The translations under genes were made by a program, and so were the position numbers. Under the pieces are notes generated by a model. That model worked only from the letters and a program-made list of their open reading frames with translations. It made no database searches and was not told the origin of the DNA. This document shows, in pieces, positions 1-8,869 of a stretch of DNA of 64,000 bases; position 1 is the stretch's first letter; each line of letters starts with the position of its first letter. Where the stretch lies: contig JOKI01000001.1 in NCBI GenBank assembly GCA_000722615.1, positions 34,240-98,239 on the forward strand, given 5' to 3'. The stretch is from Pseudorhizobium pelagicum. Lineage in GTDB: Bacteria > Pseudomonadota > Alphaproteobacteria > Rhizobiales > Rhizobiaceae.

Positions 1-1
1 C

Positions 2-88
2 CTCTGCCGCATCGATACGATCGACGAGGTCACCTACATGAACAACGGCGGTATCCTGCAGACCGTACTGCGCGATCTAGCAGCGTAG
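2..88 (+). CDS. Aconitate hydratase, C-terminal end only
   Basis: The first 28 codons of the window are open up to a TAG and read CRIDTIDEV, then an NNGGILQTVLRDL tail. This matches the conserved C-terminus of the aconitase A/IRP1/AcnD family (CRIDT, GGIL, VLR). The family is known to hydrate cis-aconitate, and AcnD members hydrate 2-methylcitrate-derived acids. The start lies left of the window, so length and active site cannot be checked. The nearby PrpF genes make an AcnD-like or pathway-specific role more likely than the housekeeping enzyme, but that is inference. Confidence 0.8.
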   Translation, partial: LCRIDTIDEVTYMNNGGILQTVLRDLAA

Positions 89-143
89 ATACGATCGCTC
101 CTGAGCCGCCGGCAACCATGCCGGCGGCGATGTCTTCCCCCCA

Positions 144-932
144 GTGGTTTCAATACCCTCCGGCATCCTTTTCGACCAACCTTGGATAATATATGTGACC
201 CTGGTCTTCTTCGTCGGCATGAGCGTCACGGTATTCTTGACATCACTCCTGTCGGGCGTGTTCGGGATGGCTGGCGGGCTGATCCTGCTCTGGGTCCTTC
301 TGCTTCTCATGCCGGTCGCGACCGCCATCGCGGTTCACGGTCTGGTGCAAATGGTAGCCAATGGATCGCGTGCCTGGTTCTCGCGCTCCTATGTCGATCG
401 TCGGATCCTTGCGATCCTATGCGCGGGGTTGCTGGCAGCGGTCGCGCTGCTTCTTCTTGTGGACTATCGTCCAACGCTGGTTGTCGTATCGATCTCGGTT
501 GGTCTCATGCCAATTCTCGTCTGGCTTCCGGTCAAGCGACTGGAACTCGATGCATCGAGACCCTGGCATGCCTTCATCTGTGGCATCATCTCGGGCGGGT
601 TGGCAATTGGGGTTGGCGTATCCGGGCCAATCATCGACATCTTCTTCATTCGCACGGAACTGGACCGGCGAACCGTGATCGCTACCAAGGCGGCCGTACA
701 GTTCCTGACCCATGGGGCAAAGGTCATTTTCTATTGGGACGCGGCGCTGACCCTGTCTTCGAGGGATTGGATCGCGGTTGCAGCTGCCGCCCCCATCGCG
801 GTGCTGGGGACGGGGTCGGGAAACATCATCTTGCATCGCATGACAGACGCCAATTTTCGTGTCTGGACGCGCTGGATCGTAACGGCCATCGGTGCCGTCT
901 ATTTCACCCGCGGGGTACTTCAACTGGTCTGA
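144..932 (+). CDS. TauE/SafE-family membrane transporter
   Basis: A 262-residue, very hydrophobic protein with about eight membrane segments (roughly residues 14-36, 41-72, 88-106, 110-128, 142-168, 183-198, 208-226 and 241-261). It has the internal-duplication look of the TauE/SafE (DUF81) family, including a GVGVSGPIIDIFF segment starting the second half. Family members move sulfonates, sulfite or organic anions across the inner membrane. The start used is GTG with no clear Shine-Dalgarno, so the first residues are uncertain. It lies between the aconitase end and a PrpF gene, 33 bases before the latter, so it probably moves the substrate or an end product of this cluster. Confidence 0.75.
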   Translation: MVSIPSGILFDQPWIIYVTLVFFVGMSVTVFLTSLLSGVFGMAGGLILLWVLLLLMPVATAIAVHGLVQMVANGSRAWFSRSYVDRRILAILCAGLLAAVALLLLVDYRPTLVVVSISVGLMPILVWLPVKRLELDASRPWHAFICGIISGGLAIGVGVSGPIIDIFFIRTELDRRTVIATKAAVQFLTHGAKVIFYWDAALTLSSRDWIAVAAAAPIAVLGTGSGNIILHRMTDANFRVWTRWIVTAIGAVYFTRGVLQLV

Positions 933-965
933 GGGCGCGGGTGCCCAAGAGGAGAAGCAAGAAGT

Positions 966-2120
966 ATGACGCAGACCTTCGTTCCGGCGGCTTTCTATCG
1001 CGGCGGCAGTAGCAAGGGCCTTTTTTTCCACGCCCGGGACTGTCCGTGTGAGCAGGCAGCGCTTGATCGCATGCTGCTGTCGGCGCTCGGCAGTCCAGAC
1101 CCCAATGGACGGCAGCTCGACGGCTTGGGCGGGGGAACGTCTTCCCTCTCCAAGGCAGTCATCATCGGACCGCCCAGCCACCCGGACGCGGATCTCGACT
1201 ACACCTTCGGCCAAGTCTCAGTCGACCGCCCGGTCGTCGATTGGGGTGCCAACTGCGGCAATCTCTCTTCCGCTGTCGGTCCCTTCGCAGTGGACGAGGG
1301 ACTGGTCGAGGTCCCTGATGGGGAGGCGCTGGTTCGTATACATCAGGTCAACACGAAGAAGATCATACACTCCCGCTTTCCCGTCAAGAACGGCAAGGCT
1401 GTCGTCACCGGCTCCTTTACCATTGATGGCGTGTCTGGATCAGGCGCCCGCGTTGCACTCGATTTCCTCGATCCCGGCGGCACCGTCACGACGGGACTAC
1501 TGCCCACCGGCTTCTTGGTCGAGACCATCACGCTCGACGGACGCGCTTTCACCGTCTCACTCGTTGATGCCAGCAATCCTGTCGCCTTCGTCTCAGCCGA
1601 GCAGCTGGGTCTTACCGGCGCTGAACCTCCCGATGCGATCGAGGCGGACTGTACGTTGATGGCCCTGCTTGACCGCCTAAGACGCGCCGCTGGTGTTCGC
1701 ATGGGCCTTGCAACAGACGCCGCAAATGTCGGGCTGGCCAATCCGAAGATCGCCGTCATTTGTGCGCCGGCGACGTTCAAAGCTCTCGACGGCCGACGGA
1801 TCGACCCGGGCGAGCACGACATCGCCGTGCGCATGCTGTCCATGGGACGTGCCCACCGGGCCGTCACCCTGACAGGCGCCATGTGTCTGGCGGTTGCCTG
1901 CAAGATGGAAGGCAGCCTGCCGCATAATCTGTGTGCAGCAGCGCCTGGCGCCGAGGTCATTCGCGTTGGCCATCCCTCGGGTATTGTTGCTGTCGGCGCG
2001 ACCGTTCGTCGGAAAGACAGCAGCTGGCATGCGGACCGCGCGATCGTCTATCGCACCGCGCGGCGCCTGATGCAGGGTGAGGTTGCCGTCGCTCCCTTGG
2101 AATTGGAGCCCGCGAGATGA
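966..2120 (+). CDS. PrpF-family isomerase (first copy)
   Basis: A 384-residue protein of the PrpF fold (diaminopimelate-epimerase-like). It shows the N-terminal RGGSSKG loop (residues 12-18), the LDGLGGGTSSLSK segment and the GANCGNLSSAVGPFA motif carrying the conserved cysteine. Relatives isomerise 2-methylaconitate, 3-methylitaconate or 4-oxalomesaconate by moving a double bond. A purine-rich GGAGAAGCAAGAAG stretch precedes the ATG. The stop overlaps the start of the CoA-transferase by 4 bases (ATGA), so the two are co-translated. An aconitase end lies upstream, as in prpF-acnD loci, but no prpB or prpC is seen, so methylcitrate metabolism is not supported. A branched unsaturated tricarboxylate is the safest substrate class. 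Confidence 0.85.
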   Translation: MTQTFVPAAFYRGGSSKGLFFHARDCPCEQAALDRMLLSALGSPDPNGRQLDGLGGGTSSLSKAVIIGPPSHPDADLDYTFGQVSVDRPVVDWGANCGNLSSAVGPFAVDEGLVEVPDGEALVRIHQVNTKKIIHSRFPVKNGKAVVTGSFTIDGVSGSGARVALDFLDPGGTVTTGLLPTGFLVETITLDGRAFTVSLVDASNPVAFVSAEQLGLTGAEPPDAIEADCTLMALLDRLRRAAGVRMGLATDAANVGLANPKIAVICAPATFKALDGRRIDPGEHDIAVRMLSMGRAHRAVTLTGAMCLAVACKMEGSLPHNLCAAAPGAEVIRVGHPSGIVAVGATVRRKDSSWHADRAIVYRTARRLMQGEVAVAPLELEPAR

Positions 2121-3517
2121 GCCACCTCGGTTTTGTGGAACGGCCGCTGAAAAGCCTTCTGGAGGCTGCCGACTGGCACGACGCTCCGCTCGAGCGGCTG
2201 ACGATCGAACACTTCTCCCCGGTCCTCGCCACCGCTTGGCCGATCGCGCCAATGGCCTCAGCAGCGATTGCCGCCGTGGGTCTTGCAGCATCGCGTCTGC
2301 ATGAGCTGCGGTGCGGCGAACGGCACCACATTCACCTCGACACGCGCTGCGCTGAGCTTGCCATGGCAAGTTCGACCTACCTCCTTGTCGACGGTCAGGC
2401 GGCGAAATTCCGCGATCCGTTTACTGGGTTCTACAGGGCAGCGGAGGGTGGATGGGTCTATCTGCATGGCAATTTCCCGCATTTACGAAACGGGCTTCTC
2501 GCCATGCTGAAGGTTGACAATAGCCCGGGTGATATTCGAGCTGCCGTGGCGCGCCGTGCGGCAGGCGACCTTGAGGCAGAAGCCATTTCGCTTGGACTTT
2601 GCGCTGCGCGCGTCCGAAACCGCGCGGAATGGACCGGCGAGCTTCAAGCCCAACGGGAGACCTCGTGCCCGCCGCTTCAGATCAATTGCCTCGGCAGCAC
2701 ACCGCGGCGGGATTTTCCGCCAGCAGGAGAGCGGCCTCTTAGCGAGCTGCGTATGCTCGACCTGTCGCGCGTCATCGCCGGGCCCATGGCCGGCCGCACA
2801 ATGGCCGAACACGGCGCCACCGTGCTTCGTGTTGCATCGCCCAAACTACCATTCATCGAGTCTCTCGTCATCGACACGGGGTTTGGCAAACATTCCACCT
2901 TCCTCGACTTGGGTGAAGAAACTGGTCGCAGGACGCTTTTGGGGTTGGTCGAAAGCTGCGATGTCTTCCTCGACGCCTATCGCCCCAGCGCACTTGCCGC
3001 GCGTGGCCTGGGCGCCGCAGACCTCTCCCTTGTCAGACCTGATCTCGTCTCCGTGTCACTTTCGGCCTTTTCGCGAGGGGGGCCGTGGGCCGGCAGGCGG
3101 GGCTATGACAGTCTTGTGCAGTCGACGATGGGTATGGCCTCATCAAGCCCTGATGATACGCCGGGGCTTCTTCCCTGTCAGCCACTCGATTACATCACCG
3201 GTTATCTCGCGGCCTTCGCCGCCCTCGTCGGTCTGATCCGCAGGCATCAGGAGGGCGGTCGCTGGCACGCATCGCTGTCGCTTTCGGCAACGGCAGCATG
3301 GATGTGGCGCATGCGCGACGAACTCGGTGACAATCTCGATCCGCCTGCTGCAAATCCGCAAACTGCCGATGTGCTTGCCTTCAGCGACGTCTATGAAACG
3401 GATTTCGGGAGCGTCACGGCTTTGCGCCCGCCCTTGCGGATGAACCGCGTTGGGACTGAGTGGTCGCGGGTCCCTGTACCTCTAGGCCGCGACCCGGCGC
3501 GGTGGCCGCATGGCTGA
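2117..3517 (+). CDS. CaiB/BaiF-family CoA-transferase
   Basis: A 466-residue class III CoA-transferase. The recognisable family core runs from about residue 205 to 400: LDLSRVIAGPMAGRTMAEHGA, then DVFLDAYRP, then an FSRGGPWAGRRGYDSLVQ stretch matching the GPYA..PGYD..VQ region of this family. Such enzymes move CoA between two carboxylic acids (formyl/oxalate, mesaconate, itaconate, carnitine). The N-terminal 200 residues are less conserved in appearance and form the other half of the expected two-lobed fold. It is translationally coupled to the PrpF gene by a 4-base overlap, which suggests that the isomerised acid, or its product, is activated as a CoA ester. The substrate is not deducible. 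Confidence 0.85.
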   Translation: MSHLGFVERPLKSLLEAADWHDAPLERLTIEHFSPVLATAWPIAPMASAAIAAVGLAASRLHELRCGERHHIHLDTRCAELAMASSTYLLVDGQAAKFRDPFTGFYRAAEGGWVYLHGNFPHLRNGLLAMLKVDNSPGDIRAAVARRAAGDLEAEAISLGLCAARVRNRAEWTGELQAQRETSCPPLQINCLGSTPRRDFPPAGERPLSELRMLDLSRVIAGPMAGRTMAEHGATVLRVASPKLPFIESLVIDTGFGKHSTFLDLGEETGRRTLLGLVESCDVFLDAYRPSALAARGLGAADLSLVRPDLVSVSLSAFSRGGPWAGRRGYDSLVQSTMGMASSSPDDTPGLLPCQPLDYITGYLAAFAALVGLIRRHQEGGRWHASLSLSATAAWMWRMRDELGDNLDPPAANPQTADVLAFSDVYETDFGSVTALRPPLRMNRVGTEWSRVPVPLGRDPARWPHG

Positions 3518-3572
3518 GCCGGGTTCTTTCGGGTTACGGCCCGATCGCTGCAGAGGCCTCCAAGGACTGCGA

Positions 3573-4232
3573 TCATTCTTCCGTCTTGGTAATCGCCAGG
3601 CGTACCTCCAAAGCCGCCTTGATGTGTTTGACCGCCGCCTGTTCGGCCGCATCCGGGTCATGGTTGCGGACCGCGTTGAGAATATCGACATGCTCATCGG
3701 TGGCGGTGGACGTGCGGCCGTCCTGGACGAAAGTGGTGTCTGGCAGAAGCGCGATGGTTTCCTGAAGATCCTCAACCGCTTGCCTGAGATAACGGTTGCG
3801 CGCCGCATCATAGAGACGTGCATGGAATTGTCGGTTCCACTGCGCAGCCAGCTTGGGGTCGCCTGTCGCGGCGGCGAACTTGTCGTTAATCCGCTCAAGA
3901 TTGACGATCTCGGCATCAGTTGCGTGGCGCGCCGCAAAGCGCGCCACCACACCCTCCAGCTCCTCGCGCATGGCGTACAATTCAAAGATCTGCTGCATCG
4001 ACAGAATAGATACGGCGACCCCTCTGCCGGGCGCAGCTTCAACAAGCCCCTTCTCCTGCAGCCGGCCAAGCGCTTCACGAACCGGGGTACGGCTGACGCC
4101 CAGGCGAGCCGCTACCTCCTCCTCGCGCAGCGGATCGCCGGGACGATAGATCCCATCGCGGATTGCCGCAAGAACCGCCTGATAGGTGCTCTGGCCTCGT
4201 GTCTTGGAAAGCAGATCTTTCGATCCGGTCAT
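3573..4232 (-). CDS. GntR-family regulator with FCD ligand domain
   Basis: A 219-residue protein. The winged helix covers residues 15-85 (AVLAAIRDGIYRPGDPL, then VAARLGVSRTPVREALGRL). The FCD domain (about 95-215) has the metal/ligand histidines in RQFHARLYDAARNRYL, DEHVDIL and VKHIKA. FCD members usually sense organic acids and repress catabolic genes. The ATG follows GGGGAGA at a normal distance. It is convergent with the CoA-transferase gene and divergent from the AbrB-type permease gene. GTATAC-centred palindromes typical of this class of regulator occur upstream of two other operons in the cluster (11629-11698 and 6738-6743), so it is the best candidate for their regulator (inference). 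Confidence 0.9.
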   Translation of the reverse strand: MTGSKDLLSKTRGQSTYQAVLAAIRDGIYRPGDPLREEEVAARLGVSRTPVREALGRLQEKGLVEAAPGRGVAVSILSMQQIFELYAMREELEGVVARFAARHATDAEIVNLERINDKFAAATGDPKLAAQWNRQFHARLYDAARNRYLRQAVEDLQETIALLPDTTFVQDGRTSTATDEHVDILNAVRNHDPDAAEQAAVKHIKAALEVRLAITKTEE

Positions 4233-4380
4233 GATCCGGCATCTCCCCTGTCCGTTAATCCCGGCTACAGCAGGGAGCGGAGATTGTCCACGGGCATGTT
4301 ATCTCGCATGCACCTGCCCGCGTCGAACTCCTGGCGGGTGGGAGATGACCGCGAGCGCCGCAGGGTAGCAGGAACGGCAC

Positions 4381-5487
4381 ATGCTTGAGGCGAAAAATAG
4401 GAAGTCGGCGCCGAGGTCTCGACAATCTCTGCTCTATACAATCAGAACGCTCGCTCTGGGTACGGTCGGGGGCTACGTCGGCTATTGTCTCGGCATCCCG
4501 CTTGGATGGTTGCTGGGTGCCATGACGGTGACAGTGGGCCTTGCCATGAAGGGCGTGCGCGTCACGTCCTCAAAGCGGCCCAGAGTGGTGATGATTGCGG
4601 TGATCGGGCTGATGGTCGGCAGCGCCTTTAAACCAGAGGTCCTGCACCATGCTCAGGAATGGTGGATGAGCCTTGCCGCTGTGGCGATCTATACCTTCAT
4701 CACGGCTGCTTTCGGGATCTATGTCTGCCGGAGGCTCGGCAAGCTTGAACCGGCGACGGCGGCGCTCAGCGGCATGCCGGGCGGATTGAGCGAGATGACG
4801 GTCATGGCCTCTGCCTTTGGCGCAGATGTGCGCAGCGTCAGCATGGTACATGCGACGCGCCTGGTGCTCCTCATCGCTACGGTGCCGATCTCGCTGACGG
4901 CTTCTGGCGCCATCGAGGCCCTCGGCTCCGGGACGGTCGACCGCTCTGTGCACTGGACGATTTCGCTGTCGCTGCAGGATGCGCTCGTGCTGCTTGGCTG
5001 CATGGTGATCGGCCTCGTCGTGGGTCCGCGACTGCGCCTTCCTGCAGCCAATCTGACTGGTCCACTTATTCTCAGCGCTGCAGCGCATCTGTCTGGTCTC
5101 ACCGAGGCGGCAGTTCCCGGCATAGTGCTTGCCGCCGCGCAGGTTGTGATCGGCGCTTCCATCGGCCAGAGTTTCGCCGGCGTGGAACGACGGGTCCTGG
5201 CAAACGGCGTCCTGCTGGGTCTTGCGCTTACCGCCTTCAGCCTCGCACTTGCGGTCGGCTTCGCTCTTCTCTTCGAATTCTGGCTTGACATCCCATTTGC
5301 CATTGCACTGTTAGCGCTTGTGCCAGGTGGGCTGCCGGAGATGAGCTTGATTGCCATATCACTCGATGCCGATCCCGCGTTTGTCGGCTTGCATCATCTC
5401 TGCCGGGTGATGATTATCGTTATCTCCGCGCCAATGATTCTGCCCGTTTGGCTGCGGCTATCAAAGGCGGAAAGCGGCGGCAGCTAG
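4381..5487 (+). CDS. AbrB-family (DUF-type) inner-membrane permease
   Basis: A 368-residue polytopic protein with two similar halves, each holding the AbrB-duplication pattern. Glycine-rich segments GIPLGWLLGAMTVTVGLAMKG (first half) and LPAANLTGPLILSAAAHL (second half) alternate with PGGLSEMTVMASAFGADV and PGGLPEMSLIAISLDADP. The doubled PGGL-EM-A motif is the hallmark of the family. Many databases call it a transcriptional regulator of ammonia monooxygenase, but nothing in it looks DNA-binding. The ATG follows AGGAACGGCAC. It sits between the GntR and LysR genes, so uptake or export of the catabolic substrate is a reasonable guess. Confidence 0.8.
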   Translation: MLEAKNRKSAPRSRQSLLYTIRTLALGTVGGYVGYCLGIPLGWLLGAMTVTVGLAMKGVRVTSSKRPRVVMIAVIGLMVGSAFKPEVLHHAQEWWMSLAAVAIYTFITAAFGIYVCRRLGKLEPATAALSGMPGGLSEMTVMASAFGADVRSVSMVHATRLVLLIATVPISLTASGAIEALGSGTVDRSVHWTISLSLQDALVLLGCMVIGLVVGPRLRLPAANLTGPLILSAAAHLSGLTEAAVPGIVLAAAQVVIGASIGQSFAGVERRVLANGVLLGLALTAFSLALAVGFALLFEFWLDIPFAIALLALVPGGLPEMSLIAISLDADPAFVGLHHLCRVMIIVISAPMILPVWLRLSKAESGGS

Positions 5488-5595
5488 ATGGTATTGCCGA
5501 GCCGCGATGCCACCCTCGCCAACCGCCGCTACCGCACTGCAACAGGAACCGCTAAACCATGGCCACACGCCTTTACAACGCCATTGGCGATATCC

Positions 5596-5745
5596 ATGTC
5601 TGCAGTTCCTTTCAAGAAAGCCATGAAAGCCTGTCAGCGCTACGTCAGCGACGTCCAGCGCTTCAATTCCTATCGCGATCTGCCGATGAACGCGTCTACA
5701 TTGCGGCTTATCCGCCGAGATCTCGGGCTCGGCGACCTGAGATAA
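5596..5745 (+). CDS. Possible 49-residue basic protein
   Basis: The 307-base gap between the permease and the LysR gene has one small frame worth noting. From the ATG at 5596 it gives 49 residues, rich in Arg/Lys, ending LRLIRRDLGLGDLR. This ending loosely resembles the tail of DUF1127 proteins (DIGL..D), which are common in Rhizobiales. There is no clear ribosome-binding site and the match is weak, so it may not be expressed. Nothing else in the gap was recognisable. Confidence 0.25.
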   Translation: MSAVPFKKAMKACQRYVSDVQRFNSYRDLPMNASTLRLIRRDLGLGDLR

Positions 5746-5794
5746 GGGCAATATCTCCCAGCTATAGAGGCTGTGAAGCCTGCAGGGAGCAGCC

Positions 5795-6706
5795 ATGCAG
5801 CCGTTCGATCCGCTAACAGCGCGCCTCGTCGTTGCGGTTTCGCAGCACGGTTCGATCGGGCGAGCGTCGGAACATGAGAACATCGCTGCTTCCGCCGTCA
5901 GCAGGCGGATCAGCGATCTGGAAAACCGGCTTGGAGTTGCCCTTTTTGATCGATCACTTCAGGGGGCACAACTGACCCCAGCAGGCGAAGTCTACGTGGA
6001 AGGCTGTCGCGGTATCCTGCGCCAGATCGCCGATCTCAGTACCCGGATGGCAGATTTTTCAACGGGCGTCAGCGGTTCTTTGCGTTTGGCCTGCACCAGT
6101 TCCGCGCTTTCAGGCAGATTGCCTGAATTGCTCGCAGATTACGCCGCAGCACACCCGCGTATTGGCTTGGCTATCCAGGAGATGACGGCGGCGCTAGCAC
6201 TCGCGGCGATGGACGATGGTCGGGCCGATCTCGCGATTGTTGCCGATAATTACGATCTCTCCCGGTATTCGACAGAAATCTTTGAAGATGACAATGTGAA
6301 TGTCCTTTGTTCTCCCGATCATGTGCTGGCTGCCCGTCTGCAATCGGGGCAGGAGGTGAGGTTCGAGGAGGTCGTCGAGCACGAAGTGGTCGGCATCCAT
6401 CACTCCGGGGCACTCGATCGCTTACTGAGCGCTGCGGCCGCGGACGCAGGGCGCGCACTTGGGGAGAGGGTTAACGTAGAGACATTTCCCTCCCTGGTGC
6501 GCATGGTAGAAGCCGGCTTCGGCATCGGTTTTTTGCGCTCGACCAGCCTCCATCTTTTGGCCGGGACCGACGTCATCAACGCCCGCCTTTCCGATCCTTG
6601 GGCTCGACGGACCCTGTTGAGCGTGCGGCGCACGGCGAGCCCGCTGTCTTCCCCAATCCGCGCCTTCCTGGACCTCGCGCGCGCTACTTACCGCTCCGAG
6701 CCGTAG
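5795..6706 (+). CDS. LysR-family transcriptional regulator (first)
   Basis: A 303-residue LysR-type regulator. The N-terminal helix-turn-helix (residues 8-65) reads LVVAVSQHGSIGRASEHENIAASAVSRRISDLENRLG and ends with FDRS....LTPAG, the usual LysR landmark. The remaining 210 residues form the periplasmic-binding-protein-like effector domain. The ATG follows GCAGGGAGCAGCC. It stands 93 bases before the Ldh2-type dehydrogenase gene on the same strand, with a GTATAC site in between, so it may act on its neighbours. The effector is unknown. Confidence 0.9.
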   Translation: MQPFDPLTARLVVAVSQHGSIGRASEHENIAASAVSRRISDLENRLGVALFDRSLQGAQLTPAGEVYVEGCRGILRQIADLSTRMADFSTGVSGSLRLACTSSALSGRLPELLADYAAAHPRIGLAIQEMTAALALAAMDDGRADLAIVADNYDLSRYSTEIFEDDNVNVLCSPDHVLAARLQSGQEVRFEEVVEHEVVGIHHSGALDRLLSAAAADAGRALGERVNVETFPSLVRMVEAGFGIGFLRSTSLHLLAGTDVINARLSDPWARRTLLSVRRTASPLSSPIRAFLDLARATYRSEP

Positions 6707-6731
6707 GGATCTTCTGCCGGCTGCGCTGCAT

Positions 6732-6748
6732 ACATTAGTATACACCGT
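6732..6748. promoter_or_regulatory. Single GTATAC-centred site before dehydrogenase operon
   Basis: The gap between the LysR and Ldh2-type genes contains ATTAGTATACACC, with its GTATAC core at 6738-6743. The same core forms two stronger palindromes in front of the second PrpF gene. The outer arms here match less well (TTA/ACC), so this is a weaker candidate operator for the same regulator. Confidence 0.35.
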
Positions 6749-6799
6749 CTGGTATAGCTGATATCGAATGGCAGGGAACCTCAGGGAGGAAGGTGCTTG

Positions 6800-7885
6800 A
6801 TGGCCACGACGCAGACAACGGGTTTCAAGGCCGATGCCGATCTTCTGAAAGCGGCAGTCACCCAGATTTTTGCCGCTACGGGCGTCCCGACCAAGGACGC
6901 GGCACTGGTTGCCGACTCTCTTGTCCTTGCCGATTTGCGAGGCGTAAGCACCCACGGAATCAGCCGCCTGGCAATTTATGCTGAGCGCATTCGTCGCGGT
7001 GTTGTGAGTGCCGAGCCGCAGATGCGAGTCACGCGGCCGATGCCGGCAGCGGTTCATATCGACGGCGACAATGGCCTTGGATTTCTCGTCATGCGTCGCG
7101 CGACGTGCGAGGCAATCGATTGTGCAGCCCAATGTGGCATCGGGATCGCTTCGGTCAAGAACAGTACGCATTTCGGCATGGCCGCCACCTACCTCTTACA
7201 GGCGGTCGAGGCAGGCTATGCCGCTATTGTGTTTACCAATGCGTCACCGAGTATGCCGGTATGGGGTGGCAAGACACCATTTCTCGGCACAAGCCCGTTT
7301 GCTTTCGGCGCACCGGGCGGGCCAGGCTCGCCGCCGATCATACTCGACATGGCCACCTCCGTGGTCGCGCGCGGCAAGATCCGGCGTGCGGCACAAACGA
7401 ACGAATCTATCCCTGCCGGCTGGGCGCTGGACGTCGATGGAAACGAAACCACCGATGCCCGTAGGGCCTACGAGGGTATCGTCCTGCCGCTTGGCGGCCC
7501 CAAGGGATCTGGGCTTTCGCTGATGATGGAAGTGGTCGCCGGCGTAATGAGTGGCTCGGCCTTTGGCGGTCAGGTTGGGGACCAGTATCGCACGCTCGAT
7601 CGGCCGCAGAATGTCGGCCACAGCGTCATCGCCTTCAAACCGGATCTTTTCCTCGACCGGACATCCTATGGCACCCGGGTAGACCAGCTTGTGGTGCGAG
7701 CCAAAGCTTGCCCTCCCTTAGATGAAGCTCAGCCCATCCAAATGCCGGGCGAGCCGGAGGCAGCCCGCATGTTGGCGCGACTGACGGATGGCATCCCACT
7801 CGGCGCGGAAGATCTTGCGATGCTTGGGGAACAGGCAAAGCTGTCGGGCTTCAATCTTGATATCAATGCTTTGCGAAAGGTCTGA
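6800..7885 (+). CDS. Ldh2/malate-ureidoglycolate-type NAD(P) dehydrogenase
   Basis: A 361-residue member of the LDH2/MDHG family (malate, L-lactate, ureidoglycolate and sulfolactate dehydrogenases). Family landmarks are VSTHGISRL near the N-terminus, the VKNSTHFGMAA segment with the conserved histidine, TSPFAFGAPG and LPLGGPKGSGLSLMMEV. These enzymes oxidise 2-hydroxy acids using a nucleotide fold unrelated to the classical Rossmann enzymes. The ATG at 6800 is preferred over a TTG one codon earlier because GGGAGGAAGG lies just upstream. It is followed after 3 bases by a D-2-hydroxyacid dehydrogenase, so together they could interconvert two stereoisomers of a 2-hydroxy acid through the keto acid (inference). 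Confidence 0.88.
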   Translation: MATTQTTGFKADADLLKAAVTQIFAATGVPTKDAALVADSLVLADLRGVSTHGISRLAIYAERIRRGVVSAEPQMRVTRPMPAAVHIDGDNGLGFLVMRRATCEAIDCAAQCGIGIASVKNSTHFGMAATYLLQAVEAGYAAIVFTNASPSMPVWGGKTPFLGTSPFAFGAPGGPGSPPIILDMATSVVARGKIRRAAQTNESIPAGWALDVDGNETTDARRAYEGIVLPLGGPKGSGLSLMMEVVAGVMSGSAFGGQVGDQYRTLDRPQNVGHSVIAFKPDLFLDRTSYGTRVDQLVVRAKACPPLDEAQPIQMPGEPEAARMLARLTDGIPLGAEDLAMLGEQAKLSGFNLDINALRKV

Positions 7886-7888
7886 ACC

Positions 7889-8869
7889 ATGCTGCGGATC
7901 GCGATACTGGACGACTATCAGAATGTGGCGCTCTCCCTCGCGGACTGGGGGTCGCTTGGCGACGACTGCGAGGTTGTTCGTTTCGACGAAAATCTCTCGA
8001 CTGAGGACCAGGCGGCCGAACAGCTTGAGGGTTTTGATGTACTTTGCCTGATGCGCGAGCGCATGCCTTTGCCCGCAAGCCTGATTGTCCGCCTGCCGCG
8101 CCTGAAGCTGGTCGTCGTCACCGGCGCACGGGTGCGCACCATCGATATGGAGACAGCAGTCGCTCAGGGCATCACGGTCTGCCATACCTTCGCTGGCCAA
8201 TCCGCTCATGCGACGCCCGAGATGGCTTGGGGGCTGATCCTTTCGCTGGCCCGATCGATCCCCGCCGAGGATGCACGCGTTCGCCAGGGCGGCTGGCAAC
8301 AAACGGTCGGCACGATCCTTGGCGGAAAGACTCTCGGTCTCGTCGGACTCGGAAAGCTGGGCGCGCGCATGGTACCGATCGCCAAGGCATTCGACATGGA
8401 CGTTATCGCCTGGAGCCAGAACCTCACGAAGGAGAGGGCGTCCGAATGCGGCGCGCGCATGGTCGACAAGGAGACGCTTTTTCGTGAAGCTGATGTCGTG
8501 TCGCTGCATTTGATCCTAGGGGACCGAAGCCGCAACACCGTCTCGGCCACCGAAATCGCCTTGATGAAGCCGGGCGCCTTTCTCATCAATACTGCTCGTG
8601 GCCCACTGGTCGATGAACACGCTCTCGTCGCGGCGCTGGAGCTGGGTCAGATCAAGGCGGGGCTCGATGTTTATGATGAGGAGCCGCTCCCGAAGGACCA
8701 CCCCCTGCGGCGTTCACCGAATACAGTCCTGACCCCGCATCTCGGCTACGTAACCGAGGGGGCTTATGCCGCCTTCTATCGCGACACGGTTGAGAACATC
8801 AAGGCATGGCGTGCCGGCACACCTCTTCGCGTATTGGCGGCGCCAAGCGCGGAGGGAAATTCACAGTAA
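7889..8869 (+). CDS. D-2-hydroxyacid dehydrogenase (first copy)
   Basis: A 326-residue NAD-dependent D-isomer-specific 2-hydroxyacid dehydrogenase. The nucleotide-binding GLGKLG lies at residues 153-158. The catalytic set is present: Arg237 in NTARGPL, Glu265 in DEEPLP and His284 in TPHLGY. The gene starts 3 bases after the Ldh2-type dehydrogenase and is clearly in the same operon. It resembles the second copy at 25754 closely in layout (same length, same Arg position), which points to duplication or a shared substrate class. The exact substrate is unknown; phosphoglycerate-dehydrogenase-like annotation would be over-specific. Confidence 0.9.
   Translation: MLRIAILDDYQNVALSLADWGSLGDDCEVVRFDENLSTEDQAAEQLEGFDVLCLMRERMPLPASLIVRLPRLKLVVVTGARVRTIDMETAVAQGITVCHTFAGQSAHATPEMAWGLILSLARSIPAEDARVRQGGWQQTVGTILGGKTLGLVGLGKLGARMVPIAKAFDMDVIAWSQNLTKERASECGARMVDKETLFREADVVSLHLILGDRSRNTVSATEIALMKPGAFLINTARGPLVDEHALVAALELGQIKAGLDVYDEEPLPKDHPLRRSPNTVLTPHLGYVTEGAYAAFYRDTVENIKAWRAGTPLRVLAAPSAEGNSQ

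Noticed and set aside
966..2120. Methylcitrate cycle (prp) locus
   Set aside because: prpB and prpC are absent and the neighbours differ; PrpF family membership alone does not support it.
4381..5487. AbrB-type DNA-binding regulator
   Set aside because: The protein is polytopic with duplicated PGGL-EM motifs. It belongs to the membrane family often mislabelled as a regulator.
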